The position numbers were made by a program, and so were the translations under genes. The notes under the pieces were generated by a model. It had not been told where the DNA came from, did not search any database, and saw nothing but the letters and a program-made list of their open reading frames with translations. From Desulfovibrio aminophilus DSM 12254 (GTDB taxonomy: Bacteria; Desulfobacterota; Desulfovibrionia; Desulfovibrionales; Desulfovibrionaceae), in NCBI RefSeq assembly GCF_000422565.1, contig NZ_AUMA01000007.1:1-64000 (forward strand): DNA of 64,000 nt. Direction: 5' to 3'. Below, in pieces: positions 43,255 to 53,972 of this stretch (its first letter is position 1; each line of letters begins with the position of its first letter).

Positions 43255-45815
43255 GTGGGGCGATGTCATCGGCGTTCAGCGGGCACTTGCTGGCCCGCAC
43301 ACGGGCCTGGATATGGTCTTCCATCGCCTTGTCGGTCCTGGTCTGCGGTTCCATCGCCTGGCTCCATGGGCGACAGGGACGGGATATGGCCCGCGCGCTG
43401 GATGCCTTGGACAAGATCCGTATCGCCCGCGTGGAGCTGTCCAAGGGGTTTCTCTTCGCTTCCCTGGGAAACGACCCGAACCTTCCGTTCAGCCGGGAAC
43501 AGGGACTGGCCCTGCTGCGCCAGGCCTTGCACGTCCTGGAGGAGGGCGGCGGGGCGCTCAAACCGGACGACCAGACCTCGGTGCATATCCTCAAGCGGAG
43601 CATGGACCGCTTCCAGGCCAGTTTGGAGAAATGGCGCGAGACGGGAGGCCGCACTCCGGAGGCGGAGACGGATCTGCGCATCGCCTTTCACGACCTGGAG
43701 CGCACGGCGAACCGGATGGACACGGCGAGCCGGGCCGAACTCAAACGACGCATGGCCCGCGCCGATTCAATGTTTCTGGTGGCTCTGGCTGTGGCGGCCG
43801 GACTTCTCCTGGCCGCGAGCTGGGCGGTGTTCCTCGTCCTGCGCGCCAGGGACCGAGCGGACGCCGCGCTCCAGGACAGTGAACGCCGCTTCCGGGCCAC
43901 CTTCGAGCAGGCGGCGGTGGGCATCGCTCATGTTTCCCTGGAAGGCCGCTGGCTGCGGGTCAACGAGACGCTTTGCCGCATTACGGGGTATTCTCGCGAG
44001 GAACTGCTGGCGCGCAGCTTCCAGGACATCACGCATCCCGACGACTTGGACACGGATATGGAGCATGCGGCGCTGCTTCTGGAAGGCAGGATCAGCACCT
44101 ACACCCTGGAGAAACGATACATCCGCAAGAGCGGCCGGACCGTCTGGGTGAACCTCACCGTGGCCCTTGCGCACGGCGATTCCGACGAGCCGCGCTATTT
44201 CATCTCGGCCGTCCAAGATATCGAGGCGCGCAAGCGGGCCGAGGAGGCCCTGCGCCGGAGCGAGGCCCGCTTCCGCCACCTCTTTGACGCGGTGGGAGCC
44301 ATCGCCGTGCGCGGCTATGATGAAAACCTGCGGGTCGTGTACTGGAACGCGGCTGGGGAACAGCTTTACGGCTATTCCGCGGCCGAGGCGTTGGGCCAGA
44401 CCCTGGGGGAGCTGCTCCAGCCGACCGGACCGGCGGCGCTGGACGCGGCCGCGGTGCGCCGCCGCATCGCCGCCGGGGAGCTCTTGCCATCGGGCGAACA
44501 GACCTTGCGCCGCAAGGACGGCGCCAGAGTGACCGTATTCACCAGCGCGGTGGCGCAGGACCGGGGCGAGGGCGGGTTCGACCTGTTCTGCCTGGACGTG
44601 GATCTCACCGAGCTGAACAAGGTCAAGGAGGAACTGATCCGCTCCAAGGAGGCGGCGGAGGCCGCCAGCACGGCCAAATCCCAGTTCCTGGCCACCATGA
44701 GCCACGAGATACGGACTCCGCTCAACGGCGTTCTCGGTATGCTCCAGCTGGCCCGGACCACGGAGCTGGACGGGGAACAACGGGAATATGTGGAAACCGC
44801 CATGACCTCCGCGCGGGGCTTGTTGCGACTGCTTTCGGACATCCTGGACATCTCGCGGATCGAATCCGGCCGCATGCCGCTGGAGGTTGCCGACTTCGAC
44901 CTGGGCGAGGTGCTCCAGCCCATCGCCGCCGCATTCCAGCGCGAGGCCGAGATCAAGGGGCTGCGCTTCGCCTGCGTCGCCGATCCGGCGGGCGCGGCGC
45001 GGTTGGCGGGCGACGCCGGAAGAATCCGCCAGGTGCTCTACAACCTCGTCGGCAACGCCATCAAGTATACCGAGCGCGGCGAGGTTGAACTGGAGCTGTT
45101 CCTCCTGCCTTCGCGCACCGCTCCTGGAATCATGGACCTACATCTGTATGTGGCGGATACCGGCATCGGCATCCCCGCCGACCGCCTTCGGGACGTGTTC
45201 GAAATCTTCACCCAGGTGGACGGCTCCTTCGCCCGGCGTTTCGGCGGCGCGGGCCTGGGCCTGAGCATCGTCCGCCACCTGGTACGGCTCATGGACGGGG
45301 GCCTGAGCCTCTGCAGCGAGGAAGGCGTGGGCACCGAGGCGCACGTGGTCCTTCCCTTGCCCCAGGCGTCCGCCTCCGCCGCGCAGGCGGACGCGGAGGA
45401 GGGCGAACACGCCCCGGTCGGCCCGGCCTGGCGCATCCTCGTGGTCGAGGACGACCGCGTCAACCTCCTCACCTCCACGAGTTTTCTGCGCAAGCAGGGG
45501 CATGCCCCGACGGGCGTCTGCAATGGCCAGGAGGCTCTGGCCGCGCTGGAGCGGGAACGTTTCGACTGCGTGCTCATGGACGTCCAGATGCCGGTCATGG
45601 ATGGCTTGGAGGCCACGCGTCGCATCCGCTCCTCTATCGGAGGAAACTTCGATCCGAAGATTCCGGTGGTGGCGCTCACGGCCTACGCCATGCCCAGCGA
45701 CCGTGAGCTGTTTCTCCAGGCCGGGATGAACGATTACGTCTCCAAGCCCGTGGAGATGGATGACCTGCGGCGCGTCCTGGAGCGGGTCATGCGCCGCAGG
45801 CCCCGGCGGGGCTGA
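43251..45815 (+). CDS. Hybrid sensor histidine kinase with PAS domains and receiver
   Basis: The 854-residue protein has membrane helices at about 17-37 and 175-197 around a periplasmic helical domain, and two PAS domains (about 215-330 and 335-450; RVNETLCRITGYSREEL and VVYWNAAGEQLYGYSA). HisKA follows, with the phosphorylated His in ATMSHEIRTPLNGVLGM, then the ATPase (NLVGNAIKYTERGEV, DTGIGIPADRL, GGAGLGLSIV) and a receiver with Asp in DCVLMDVQMPVMDGLEA. It would relay a signal, probably ligand binding by the coupled solute-binding protein, to an unlinked output. No HPt or output domain is present. Confidence 0.93.
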   Translation: MSGAMSSAFSGHLLARTRAWIWSSIALSVLVCGSIAWLHGRQGRDMARALDALDKIRIARVELSKGFLFASLGNDPNLPFSREQGLALLRQALHVLEEGGGALKPDDQTSVHILKRSMDRFQASLEKWRETGGRTPEAETDLRIAFHDLERTANRMDTASRAELKRRMARADSMFLVALAVAAGLLLAASWAVFLVLRARDRADAALQDSERRFRATFEQAAVGIAHVSLEGRWLRVNETLCRITGYSREELLARSFQDITHPDDLDTDMEHAALLLEGRISTYTLEKRYIRKSGRTVWVNLTVALAHGDSDEPRYFISAVQDIEARKRAEEALRRSEARFRHLFDAVGAIAVRGYDENLRVVYWNAAGEQLYGYSAAEALGQTLGELLQPTGPAALDAAAVRRRIAAGELLPSGEQTLRRKDGARVTVFTSAVAQDRGEGGFDLFCLDVDLTELNKVKEELIRSKEAAEAASTAKSQFLATMSHEIRTPLNGVLGMLQLARTTELDGEQREYVETAMTSARGLLRLLSDILDISRIESGRMPLEVADFDLGEVLQPIAAAFQREAEIKGLRFACVADPAGAARLAGDAGRIRQVLYNLVGNAIKYTERGEVELELFLLPSRTAPGIMDLHLYVADTGIGIPADRLRDVFEIFTQVDGSFARRFGGAGLGLSIVRHLVRLMDGGLSLCSEEGVGTEAHVVLPLPQASASAAQADAEEGEHAPVGPAWRILVVEDDRVNLLTSTSFLRKQGHAPTGVCNGQEALAALERERFDCVLMDVQMPVMDGLEATRRIRSSIGGNFDPKIPVVALTAYAMPSDRELFLQAGMNDYVSKPVEMDDLRRVLERVMRRRPRRG

Positions 45816-45824
45816 TGGCATGAA

Positions 45825-45852
45825 AAAAGCCCCGGCCGGAGCCGGGGCTTTT
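45825..45852. terminator. Bidirectional terminator between the hybrid kinase and groEL
   Basis: A perfect 12-bp stem AAAAGCCCCGGC / GCCGGGGCTTTT with a CGGA loop, with T runs on both strands. It serves two converging operons. Confidence 0.93.
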
Positions 45853-45881
45853 CATTTTCAGCGTCTGATCGGAGGCTGGGG

Positions 45882-47531
<1,650 letters not shown>

Positions 47532-47581
47532 ATCGTCTCTCCTGTTGTGATGAAATGTTTCGGGTGGGGTGGAATCGGGCT

Positions 47582-47872
47582 CTACTTCTCGAAAACGGCC
47601 AGGATGTCGTCCTCACGCATGATGAGGTGTTCCTCGCCGTCGATCTTGATTTCGGTGCCGGCGTACTTGCTGAAGAGGACCACGTCGCCCTTCTTCACCG
47701 ACATCTTCACTTCCTTGCCGTCCTCGTCGACCTTGCCGGGACCGGCGGCGATGACCTTGCCCTTCTGGGGCTTCTCCTGGGCGGTGTCGGGGATGATGAT
47801 GCCTCCGGCGGTCTTCTCCTCCGTCTCCAGGCGCTTGACCAGGACGCGATCGTTGAGCGGTTTGAGCTTCAT
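47582..47872 (-). CDS. groS: Co-chaperonin GroES
   Basis: This 96-residue protein starts [16 protein letters not shown] behind CACGGAGGATTTCG. The mobile loop is [20 protein letters not shown], followed by [25 protein letters not shown]. First gene of groES-groEL. Confidence 0.98.
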   Translation of the reverse strand: MKLKPLNDRVLVKRLETEEKTAGGIIIPDTAQEKPQKGKVIAAGPGKVDEDGKEVKMSVKKGDVVLFSKYAGTEIKIDGEEHLIMREDDILAVFEK

Positions 47873-47969
47873 TCGAAATCCTCCGTGATCGATCATTTTT
47901 TTTGTATTGATCGGCGTCATTCGCCGAGGGCCGGGACGTCGACGGGGACGCCCCCTGAATTCCAGCGGG

Positions 47970-47997
47970 AAAATAATCACCCCCACCGGGGTGTCAA
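47970..47997 (-). promoter_or_regulatory. Candidate groES-groEL promoter with adjoining inverted repeat
   Basis: On the minus strand TTGACA (47992-47997), 16 bases, TATTTT (47970-47975). Between the two boxes lies the near-palindrome CACCCC-GGTG-GGGGTG. No CIRCE element (TTAGCACTC-N9-GAGTGCTAA) and no clear sigma-32 box is present. A short hairpin (CGGCG/CGCCG, 47912-47926) is in the predicted untranslated leader. Confidence 0.6.
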
Positions 47998-48040
47998 CAC
48001 TGCCCTGGGATTTTTTTTACCGTTTCCGCGCCCGGATGGG

Positions 48041-49609
48041 TCACCCCCAGGCCGCTCCCGCGCCCAATCCGGCCGCCGAACGCTCGTAGGAGTCGTTGCG
48101 CAGGATCTCCACGCCGTCGCGGCCGTAAAAAGCCGAAAGTTCGCCCAGCCGGGACAGGGCGGACTCGTCCAGCTGGCCGGGCAGCAGCCGCCAGGACCAG
48201 TTGCCGTTGGCCAGCCCCGGGGTGTTCATGCGTCCGCGTTCGTCCAGGGAGAGCAGATCCTGGGCCGTGACGATGGCGGTGTTCGCCGGACAGGACTGGG
48301 CCAGGCGGATGAGCGCCCAGGAGACGTCCTCCTCGCGGACTTCCGCGCCGAGGTAGCGCGCCAGCCGCGCCTTGTCGCCCGGTCCGGCGTCGGTGCGCAG
48401 CCAACCCCGGGCCGTGTTGTTGTCGTGGGTTCCCACGTAGACCACGCTGTTCTGTTCCTGGTTGTGCGGCGCGTCCGGGTTGTGGGCCAAGTCCGGGCCG
48501 AAGCAGAACTGGAGTATGTGCATGCCCGGGAATCCGAAGGAGTTCTTCAACTCCACCACGTCCGGGGTGATCACGCCCAGATCCTCGGCGATGATCGGAA
48601 TCTCCCCGGCCTCCTCGCGCAGCCGTGAGAAGAGCGTTTCACCCGGGGCGAAGACCCATTTGCCGCGCACGGCGGTGGCCTCGGCCGCGTCGATCTCCCA
48701 GTAGGCCGCGAAGCCCCGGAAGTGGTCCAGGCGCACCCGACCGAAGAGCCCGAAGTTGTGCCGCAGCCGGGCGATCCACCAGGAGAAGCCCTGGGCCTCG
48801 GCGGTCCGCCAGTCGTAGACCGGGTTGCCCCAGCGCTGACCCGTGGCGCTGAAATAGTCCGGCGGCACCCCGGCCACCACCAGGGGGTCGCCCCGCTCGT
48901 CCAGGCGGAACAGCTCCTGGCGGCTCCAGACGTCCGCCGAGTCGTAGGTCACGTAGATCGGCGCGTCGCCGACGAGCTCCACTGAGAGTTCCCGGGCCCG
49001 ATCCTTGAGCCGTCCCCACTGGCGGAAGAACTGTCTCTGGCAGAACTTTTCGAACAGGATGTCGCGGGCCAGTTCCTGGCCCCAATGGCGCAGGGCCTCC
49101 TCGCGCCGGGCGCGCAGATCTTCGGGCCAGAGGTTCCAGGCCGCGCCATTGAAACGGCGCTTGGCGGCCATGAACAGGGCGAAGTCGTTGAGCCAGTGGG
49201 CGTTGTCCTCCAGGAAGCGTTGGAACGCGGTATCGTCCAGGAGCCCGGCTTCGGCCCGTTCGAAGGCGCGCCAGAGCAGTCCCCGGCGAGCCAATGTGGC
49301 GGTTTCGAAGTCCGCGTGGGGCGTCGCCGGCAGGCGCGCGCCATCCAGCTCCTGGCCACTGAGCAGGCCATCCTCGCGCAGAAAGTCCGGGCTGATGAGC
49401 AGGGTGTGCCCGGCGAAGGCCGAATAGGAGGAGTAGGGCGAGTTGCCCAGGCCGGGTTCGGTTGGTCCCAGGGGCAGCATCTGCCAGTGGCGCTGGCCGC
49501 CGCGGGCCAGGAGGTCCAGGAAGCGATGGGCCTCGGGCCCCATGTCGCCCACGCCGAAGGGCGAGGGCAGGGAGGTGAGATGCAGGAGAAGACCGCTGCC
49601 GCGAATCAT
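48041..49609 (-). CDS. malQ: 4-alpha-glucanotransferase (amylomaltase)
   Basis: The 522-residue GH77 enzyme starts MIRGSGLLLHLTSLPS behind CAAGGAGGCCCCC. It has GNSPYSSYSAFAG, LVGDAPIYVTYDSADVW, RLDHFRGFAAYWEI (nucleophile Asp region), IIAEDLGVITPDV (acid/base Glu) and YVGTHDNNTARGW. It moves glucan chains and probably works in glycogen or maltodextrin turnover with phosphoglucomutase. It is separated from groES by about 170 bases. Confidence 0.96.
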   Translation of the reverse strand: MIRGSGLLLHLTSLPSPFGVGDMGPEAHRFLDLLARGGQRHWQMLPLGPTEPGLGNSPYSSYSAFAGHTLLISPDFLREDGLLSGQELDGARLPATPHADFETATLARRGLLWRAFERAEAGLLDDTAFQRFLEDNAHWLNDFALFMAAKRRFNGAAWNLWPEDLRARREEALRHWGQELARDILFEKFCQRQFFRQWGRLKDRARELSVELVGDAPIYVTYDSADVWSRQELFRLDERGDPLVVAGVPPDYFSATGQRWGNPVYDWRTAEAQGFSWWIARLRHNFGLFGRVRLDHFRGFAAYWEIDAAEATAVRGKWVFAPGETLFSRLREEAGEIPIIAEDLGVITPDVVELKNSFGFPGMHILQFCFGPDLAHNPDAPHNQEQNSVVYVGTHDNNTARGWLRTDAGPGDKARLARYLGAEVREEDVSWALIRLAQSCPANTAIVTAQDLLSLDERGRMNTPGLANGNWSWRLLPGQLDESALSRLGELSAFYGRDGVEILRNDSYERSAAGLGAGAAWG

Positions 49610-49774
49610 GGGGGCCTCCTTGTTCGGCATGAACATTTTTCATTATGCCAAGTCCGAGGGGAAGCTGTAAAGCGCGGCCCGCGACGGGAAAAATTCTTGA
49701 AACGGTAACAGGCCCGTCACCCCGGGCCGCATCCGCGATGGTAGTTTCCCCCAACCTCAAAAAAGGGGGATCGC

Positions 49775-51610
49775 ATGGCCGAGAACCGAACCGATCGACT
49801 CTTCGAGCTTCCCGCCCTGTTTCACGACCCCGTGCGCCGGGCCCTGTTCTCCTTCGTCAAGCGTCCCGTCTCGCGCATGCTGCGCCTGAAGACCTTGAAC
49901 CGTCTCTACTCCGTGGCCGTGGACCCGGCCTGCTCCGCCGAGGACGCCCCTCGCTTCGTGAGCCGGGCCTTGGACACCCTGGGCGTGGTCCGCCGCGTGG
50001 GCCCCGCCGATCTGGCGCGCATCCCGGCGACCGGCCCGCTGGTGGTGGTGGCCAACCACCCCTACGGCGTGGTCGAGGGGCTGGCCTTGTTGGAGCTGCT
50101 GGGGGCCGTGCGGCCGGACGTGAAGGTCATGGCCAACTTCCTGCTGGGCCTTGTGCCGGAAATCCGGGACCAGCTCATCGGCGTGGACCCCTTCGGCGCG
50201 CCCGGGGCCGAGGGCCGCAGCTTGGCCGGGCTCAAGCAGGCCATTCGCTGGGTGCGTGACGGCCACGTGCTGGCCGTGTTCCCGGCCGGGGAGGTGGCCA
50301 GCCTCAAGCTGACCAAGTTCCTGGTGGCCGACCCGGACTGGCACCCCGGCGTGGCCGGGATCGTGCGCAGCACCAAGGCCCCGGTGCTGCCGGTCTTCTT
50401 CCGGGGGCGCAACAGCAATCTCTTCCAGGCCGCCGGGCTGATCCATCCGCGTCTGCGCACGGCCATGCTTCCGCGCGAGACGGTCAAGCTGCGCAAGGGC
50501 GAGGTGGAGGCCGCCGTGGGCCGGGTCATTCCCTTCGACAAGCTGGAAGGTTTCGGCTCCAACCGCGAGATGATCGACTACCTGCGTTTCCGGACCTATC
50601 TGCTCAAGCGCCGCGCCGGGAAGGCCAAGGGCGGGCGCGCTGGAGCCCCGGCCCGGCTCAAGCCCCTGGCTCGGGCCGGGAACCCGGCGAAACTGCGCCG
50701 CGAGGTGGAGAGCCTGCCTCCCTCGGCCTTGTTGGCCGAGTCCGGGGCCTTCCAGGTCTTCGCCGCCGAGGCCCGGGACATTCCCGGGGTGCTGGCCGAG
50801 ATCGGACGACTTCGCGAACTGACCTTCCGGGGGGTGGGCGAGGGCACGGGCCGGGCCGCCGACCTGGACCGCTTCGACAATTCATACACCCACCTCCTCC
50901 TTTGGAACCGCGAGAACTCCGAGGCCGCCGGGGCATATCGCTTCGGCCGCACCGACGCGATCCTGGCCCGGCACGGCGTGGGCGGGCTCTATACGAGCAC
51001 GCTCTTCCACTATCGCCCGGGTCTGTTGGAGCGGCTCTCCCCGGCCCTGGAACTGGGGCGTTCCTTCGTGGTTCCCTGGCATCAGAAGAGCTACCAGCCG
51101 CTGCTGCTCATGTGGAAGGGCCTGGCCGCCTGGATCGCGCGCAATCCGCGCTACCGCACCCTGTTCGGCTGCGTGAGCGTGTCGGGGGAGTATGACGCGG
51201 TGTCCCGCGAACTCATCGTGGAGTTCCTCTCGCGCCACGCTCTGCTGCCCGGTCTCTCGGCCCTTGTGAGGCCGCGCCGTCCGCCGCTGCTCAAGGCCGT
51301 GCGCCGTCTGGACGGGAGTTTTCCCGAACTGGCCTTCCGCGACCTGGAGGACGTCTCGGCCCTGGTGGAGGACGTGGAGGGCGGCCGGGGCATCCCGGTG
51401 CTCCTGCGCCAGTATCTCAAGCTCGGCGGCAAGCTTCTGGGCTTCAATGAAGACCCGGACTTCGGCGACTGCATGGACGGGCTCATCCTGGTGGATCTCC
51501 TGGACACGGACCCGCGTGTGCTGACCCGCTTCATGGGCGCGGAGGAGGCCAGGGCCTTCCTGGCCTTCCATCGCGACGGAGGTGGGCTCACTCCCCGCGC
51601 CGCTGCCTAA
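49775..51610 (+). CDS. Two-domain acyltransferase, ornithine-lipid synthase OlsF-like
   Basis: In this 611-residue protein, residues of about 70-280 are a PlsC/lysophospholipid acyltransferase domain with VVVANHPYGVVEGLALL (in place of NHxxxxD: N-H-P-Y-G-V-V-E), FPAGEVASL and PVLPVFFRGRNS. Residues 310-600 resemble the GNAT-type hemolysin/OlsB N-acyltransferases (REVESLPPSALLAESGAFQVF, SYTHLLLWNRENSEAAGAYRFGR split at about 390, ELGRSFVVPWHQKSYQPLLLMWKGL). Bacterial OlsF proteins have this order and make ornithine lipids alone: N-acylation of ornithine, then O-acylation. The product here could carry another amino acid. It starts behind AAAAAGGGGGATCGC. Confidence 0.75.
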   Translation: MAENRTDRLFELPALFHDPVRRALFSFVKRPVSRMLRLKTLNRLYSVAVDPACSAEDAPRFVSRALDTLGVVRRVGPADLARIPATGPLVVVANHPYGVVEGLALLELLGAVRPDVKVMANFLLGLVPEIRDQLIGVDPFGAPGAEGRSLAGLKQAIRWVRDGHVLAVFPAGEVASLKLTKFLVADPDWHPGVAGIVRSTKAPVLPVFFRGRNSNLFQAAGLIHPRLRTAMLPRETVKLRKGEVEAAVGRVIPFDKLEGFGSNREMIDYLRFRTYLLKRRAGKAKGGRAGAPARLKPLARAGNPAKLRREVESLPPSALLAESGAFQVFAAEARDIPGVLAEIGRLRELTFRGVGEGTGRAADLDRFDNSYTHLLLWNRENSEAAGAYRFGRTDAILARHGVGGLYTSTLFHYRPGLLERLSPALELGRSFVVPWHQKSYQPLLLMWKGLAAWIARNPRYRTLFGCVSVSGEYDAVSRELIVEFLSRHALLPGLSALVRPRRPPLLKAVRRLDGSFPELAFRDLEDVSALVEDVEGGRGIPVLLRQYLKLGGKLLGFNEDPDFGDCMDGLILVDLLDTDPRVLTRFMGAEEARAFLAFHRDGGGLTPRAAA

Positions 51611-51628
51611 GTGCCCGCGATGGTCAAA

Positions 51629-51664
51629 AAAAGCCCCCGCCCGGAGAACCGGACGGGGGCTTTT
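51629..51664. terminator. Bidirectional terminator after the acyltransferase gene
   Basis: Stem AAAAGCCCCCG / CGGGGGCTTTT with an inner CCGG/CCGG helix around AGAA. T runs face both directions between converging genes. Confidence 0.93.
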
Positions 51665-51682
51665 CGTCGCGTCGGTGGGACG

Positions 51683-52732
51683 TCAGGCGTTCATGGCCTC
51701 GCGTACGCTGGCCGCGAACGCGTCCACCTGCTCGTCCGTGGTGTCGAATGAGGTCATCCAGCGCACCTCCAGGGGCTCCTCGCGCCAGATATAGAAGTAG
51801 TAGCGTTCCAACAGCCGCTCCACGGCCTGACGGGGCAGGCTGGCGAAGACCGCGTTGGTCTGCACCGCGCGGTTGATGGTCACGCCCGGGATGCGGTCCA
51901 CCTGCTCGGCCAGGCGGCGGGCCGCCCGGTTGGCGTTCTTCGCGTTCTCCAGCCAGAGGCCGTCGCGCAGGTAGCGCTCGAACTGGGCCGTGACGAAACG
52001 CATCTTGGCCACCAGCTGCATGCCCTGCTTGCGCACATAGCGGAAGTCCCGGCCCAGGTCCGGGTTGAGGAAGATCACTGCCTCGCCCATGAGCATGCCG
52101 TTCTTGGTCCCGCCGAAGGAGAGCACGTCCACGCCCAGGTCCGTGGTCATCTCCCGGAAGCCCAGGCCCAGGGCCGCGCAGGCGTTGGCCAGGCGCGCGC
52201 CGTCCATGTGCAGGATGAGGTCGTTCTTGTGGCAGAAGTCCGCCAGGGTCTTGATTTCCTCTGGGGAGTAGAGAGTCCCCAGCTCGGTGCACTGGGTGAT
52301 CTGGACCACGCGGGGCTGGCTGTGGTGCACGTAGCCCTTGTGTTGGAGATGGGGCCGCAGGGCCTGCACGTCGATCTTCCCCGAGGCCGAGGGGATGGGC
52401 ACCACCTTGATGCCGCCGAAGGCTTCCGGCGCACCGCATTCATCCACGTGGATGTGGGCCAGGTCGGAGCAGAGCACGGACTGCCAGGTCTGGGTCACGG
52501 AGCGCAGGCCGAGCACGTTGGCGGCCGTGCCCGTGACCACGTAGTGGATGCGGGCGCGTGGGCCGAAGTGCTCCCGGAACAGCTCGTCCACGTGGATGCT
52601 CAGGGGGTCGTCGCCGTAGCTCTTGGCCATGCCTTCGTTGGCCTCGGCCAGGGCTTCCAGGATCGCCGGGTGGGCCCCGGAATTGTTGTCGCTGGCGAAG
52701 GAGCGCAGGGGCTCGCCGAAACGTCCGGTCAT
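51683..52732 (-). CDS. Low-specificity threonine aldolase-like PLP enzyme
   Basis: The 349-residue protein has FASDNNSGAHPAILEAL, GDDPLSIHVDELF, FVVTGTAANVLGL-like (VVTGTAANVLGL), the LHMDGARLANA Asp motif and the PLP Lys in VLSFGGTKNGML. This is the order of beta-eliminating lyases of the threonine aldolase group, which split threonine or allo-threonine to glycine and acetaldehyde. It starts behind AAAGGATACGAACG, with its ATG overlapping the upstream stop (ATGA). Confidence 0.9.
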   Translation of the reverse strand: MTGRFGEPLRSFASDNNSGAHPAILEALAEANEGMAKSYGDDPLSIHVDELFREHFGPRARIHYVVTGTAANVLGLRSVTQTWQSVLCSDLAHIHVDECGAPEAFGGIKVVPIPSASGKIDVQALRPHLQHKGYVHHSQPRVVQITQCTELGTLYSPEEIKTLADFCHKNDLILHMDGARLANACAALGLGFREMTTDLGVDVLSFGGTKNGMLMGEAVIFLNPDLGRDFRYVRKQGMQLVAKMRFVTAQFERYLRDGLWLENAKNANRAARRLAEQVDRIPGVTINRAVQTNAVFASLPRQAVERLLERYYFYIWREEPLEVRWMTSFDTTDEQVDAFAASVREAMNA

Positions 52733-53190
52733 CGTTCGTATCCTTTGAGCCTCGCGGTGGCTTCCTCGATGTCGATGGCCACCACGGCGGTCTGGGCGAG
52801 AATTTTTTCGTCGTAGGGAAAGTCGTCCGAACCCGCGTACTTGCGCATGATCAGGCCCAGGCCGCGCCGCTTTTCCCCGGGATCGTCCACGAAGCGCGGC
52901 AGGCCTCGGCCATGGACGCCGCGGAAACGCCAGCCCCACTGGCAGGCCCGTTCGCCGCGCTTGATCTCCAGATCCACCTCGGCGGCGAAGGCCACGGGCG
53001 CGCCCGTTCCCAGGGCCCGGGCCTTGCGGCCCTCCTTGCCGGAATGGAAATAGATGGTCCGTCCTTCCAGGGCGAAGTTCACCGTCACGCAGTAGGGGCC
53101 GTCCCCGTCCACGAGGGCCAGGTGCAGGACTTCGGCGCGGTCCAGGATGTCCGCCACCAGGGCGGGATCGTGCTGCACGCTTTTGCGCAT
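52729..53190 (-). CDS. Pyridoxamine 5'-phosphate oxidase-like flavin-binding protein (NimA type)
   Basis: The split-barrel protein of 153 residues has the NimA-like start HDPALVADILDRAEVLHLALVD, then PYCVTVNFALEGRTIYFHSGKEGRKA, AFAAEVD and W/HGRG loops. Such proteins bind FMN, F420 or heme; the substrate is unknown. It starts behind CGAAGGAGACTCC. It is coupled to the threonine aldolase-like gene; a shared link to PLP is suggestive only. Confidence 0.85.
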   Translation of the reverse strand: MRKSVQHDPALVADILDRAEVLHLALVDGDGPYCVTVNFALEGRTIYFHSGKEGRKARALGTGAPVAFAAEVDLEIKRGERACQWGWRFRGVHGRGLPRFVDDPGEKRRGLGLIMRKYAGSDDFPYDEKILAQTAVVAIDIEEATARLKGYER

Positions 53191-53312
53191 GGAGTCTCCT
53201 TCGGCCTTGCAAACCAGCCGGGCGATGCATACCTTCTCCCTTCCGAAAAGGGAACAGCGGCCGCGAGCCTTTTCCAGCCGGGAAACAGCGCGGCCGGGGA
53301 GAATGAATCCGC

Positions 53313-53972
53313 ATGAAGTCCTGTGTGTTGCTGCTCGTCGACGATCCCGAAACCGAACCGGCGTCCTCGCGGCTGGCCGCCGAAACCTCGCCGGAGACCG
53401 CCGTCGCCCTGCGCCGGGCCATGGTCGAGGACATGCTCGACATGCTCCGCTGGAGCGAGAGCGAGGTCATCGTCTGCCGCGCCCCGGAGTTCGACGAGGC
53501 GCGCTGCCGGGCCTGGCTCGGAGACCGTCCGCTGTGGACCCAGAAGGGCAAGGACCGCTCCGCCCGGCGGGCCAACGCCCTGCGCCGGGCCCTGACCATC
53601 AAGGATTTCGACCGGGCCCTGGTTCTGGACGCCGACATTCCGCAGCTGGACGACGAAACCGTGCGCCGGGCCCTCAAGGGCCTGGAGTGGAACACCTGCG
53701 TTCTGGCTCCCGCCCGGGGCGGCTTTTCCCTGGCGGGCTTCGACCGTGAGGGTTTCCTGCCGGACATGTTCAGCCACGTGCCCGCCGAGGAACCGGACGC
53801 CCTGCGCCGCAGCCTCAACGTGCTGGAAATCTACCGCCGACAGCCCACGCTTCTGGACGAGCTGGCCGGGGTGGCCTGTCTGGACGACCTGCGCCGCCTG
53901 GCCGACAATCCGCCTCGGCACATGACGAGATCCCGGGCGCTGGCCCTGTTTCGGCGACTGGCCGCTCAGTAG
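53313..53972 (+). CDS. DUF2064/glycosyltransferase-like protein
   Basis: The 219-residue protein shows KGKDRSARRANALRRALTIKDFDRALVLDADIPQLD, a nucleotide-sugar-type strand with an Asp-X-Asp (LDADIP) where DUF2064 proteins have GSDIP. Then VLAPARGGFSLAGF is comparable to LGPADDGGYYLLG. The fold is probably GT-A with changed metal residues. Its function is unknown. The last 7 bases overlap the 3' end of the opposite-strand small gene. Confidence 0.65.
   Translation: MKSCVLLLVDDPETEPASSRLAAETSPETAVALRRAMVEDMLDMLRWSESEVIVCRAPEFDEARCRAWLGDRPLWTQKGKDRSARRANALRRALTIKDFDRALVLDADIPQLDDETVRRALKGLEWNTCVLAPARGGFSLAGFDREGFLPDMFSHVPAEEPDALRRSLNVLEIYRRQPTLLDELAGVACLDDLRRLADNPPRHMTRSRALALFRRLAAQ

Noticed and set aside
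47873-48040. CIRCE/HrcA operator upstream of groES
   Set aside because: No TTAGCACTC/GAGTGCTAA-like inverted repeat is present in the gap.
52733-53818. Upstream extension of the threonine aldolase frame (711 codons in total)
   Set aside because: The extension is Arg/Pro/Gly-rich, overlaps the PNPOx-like gene, and the ATG at 52732 has a ribosome site and the family N-terminus.
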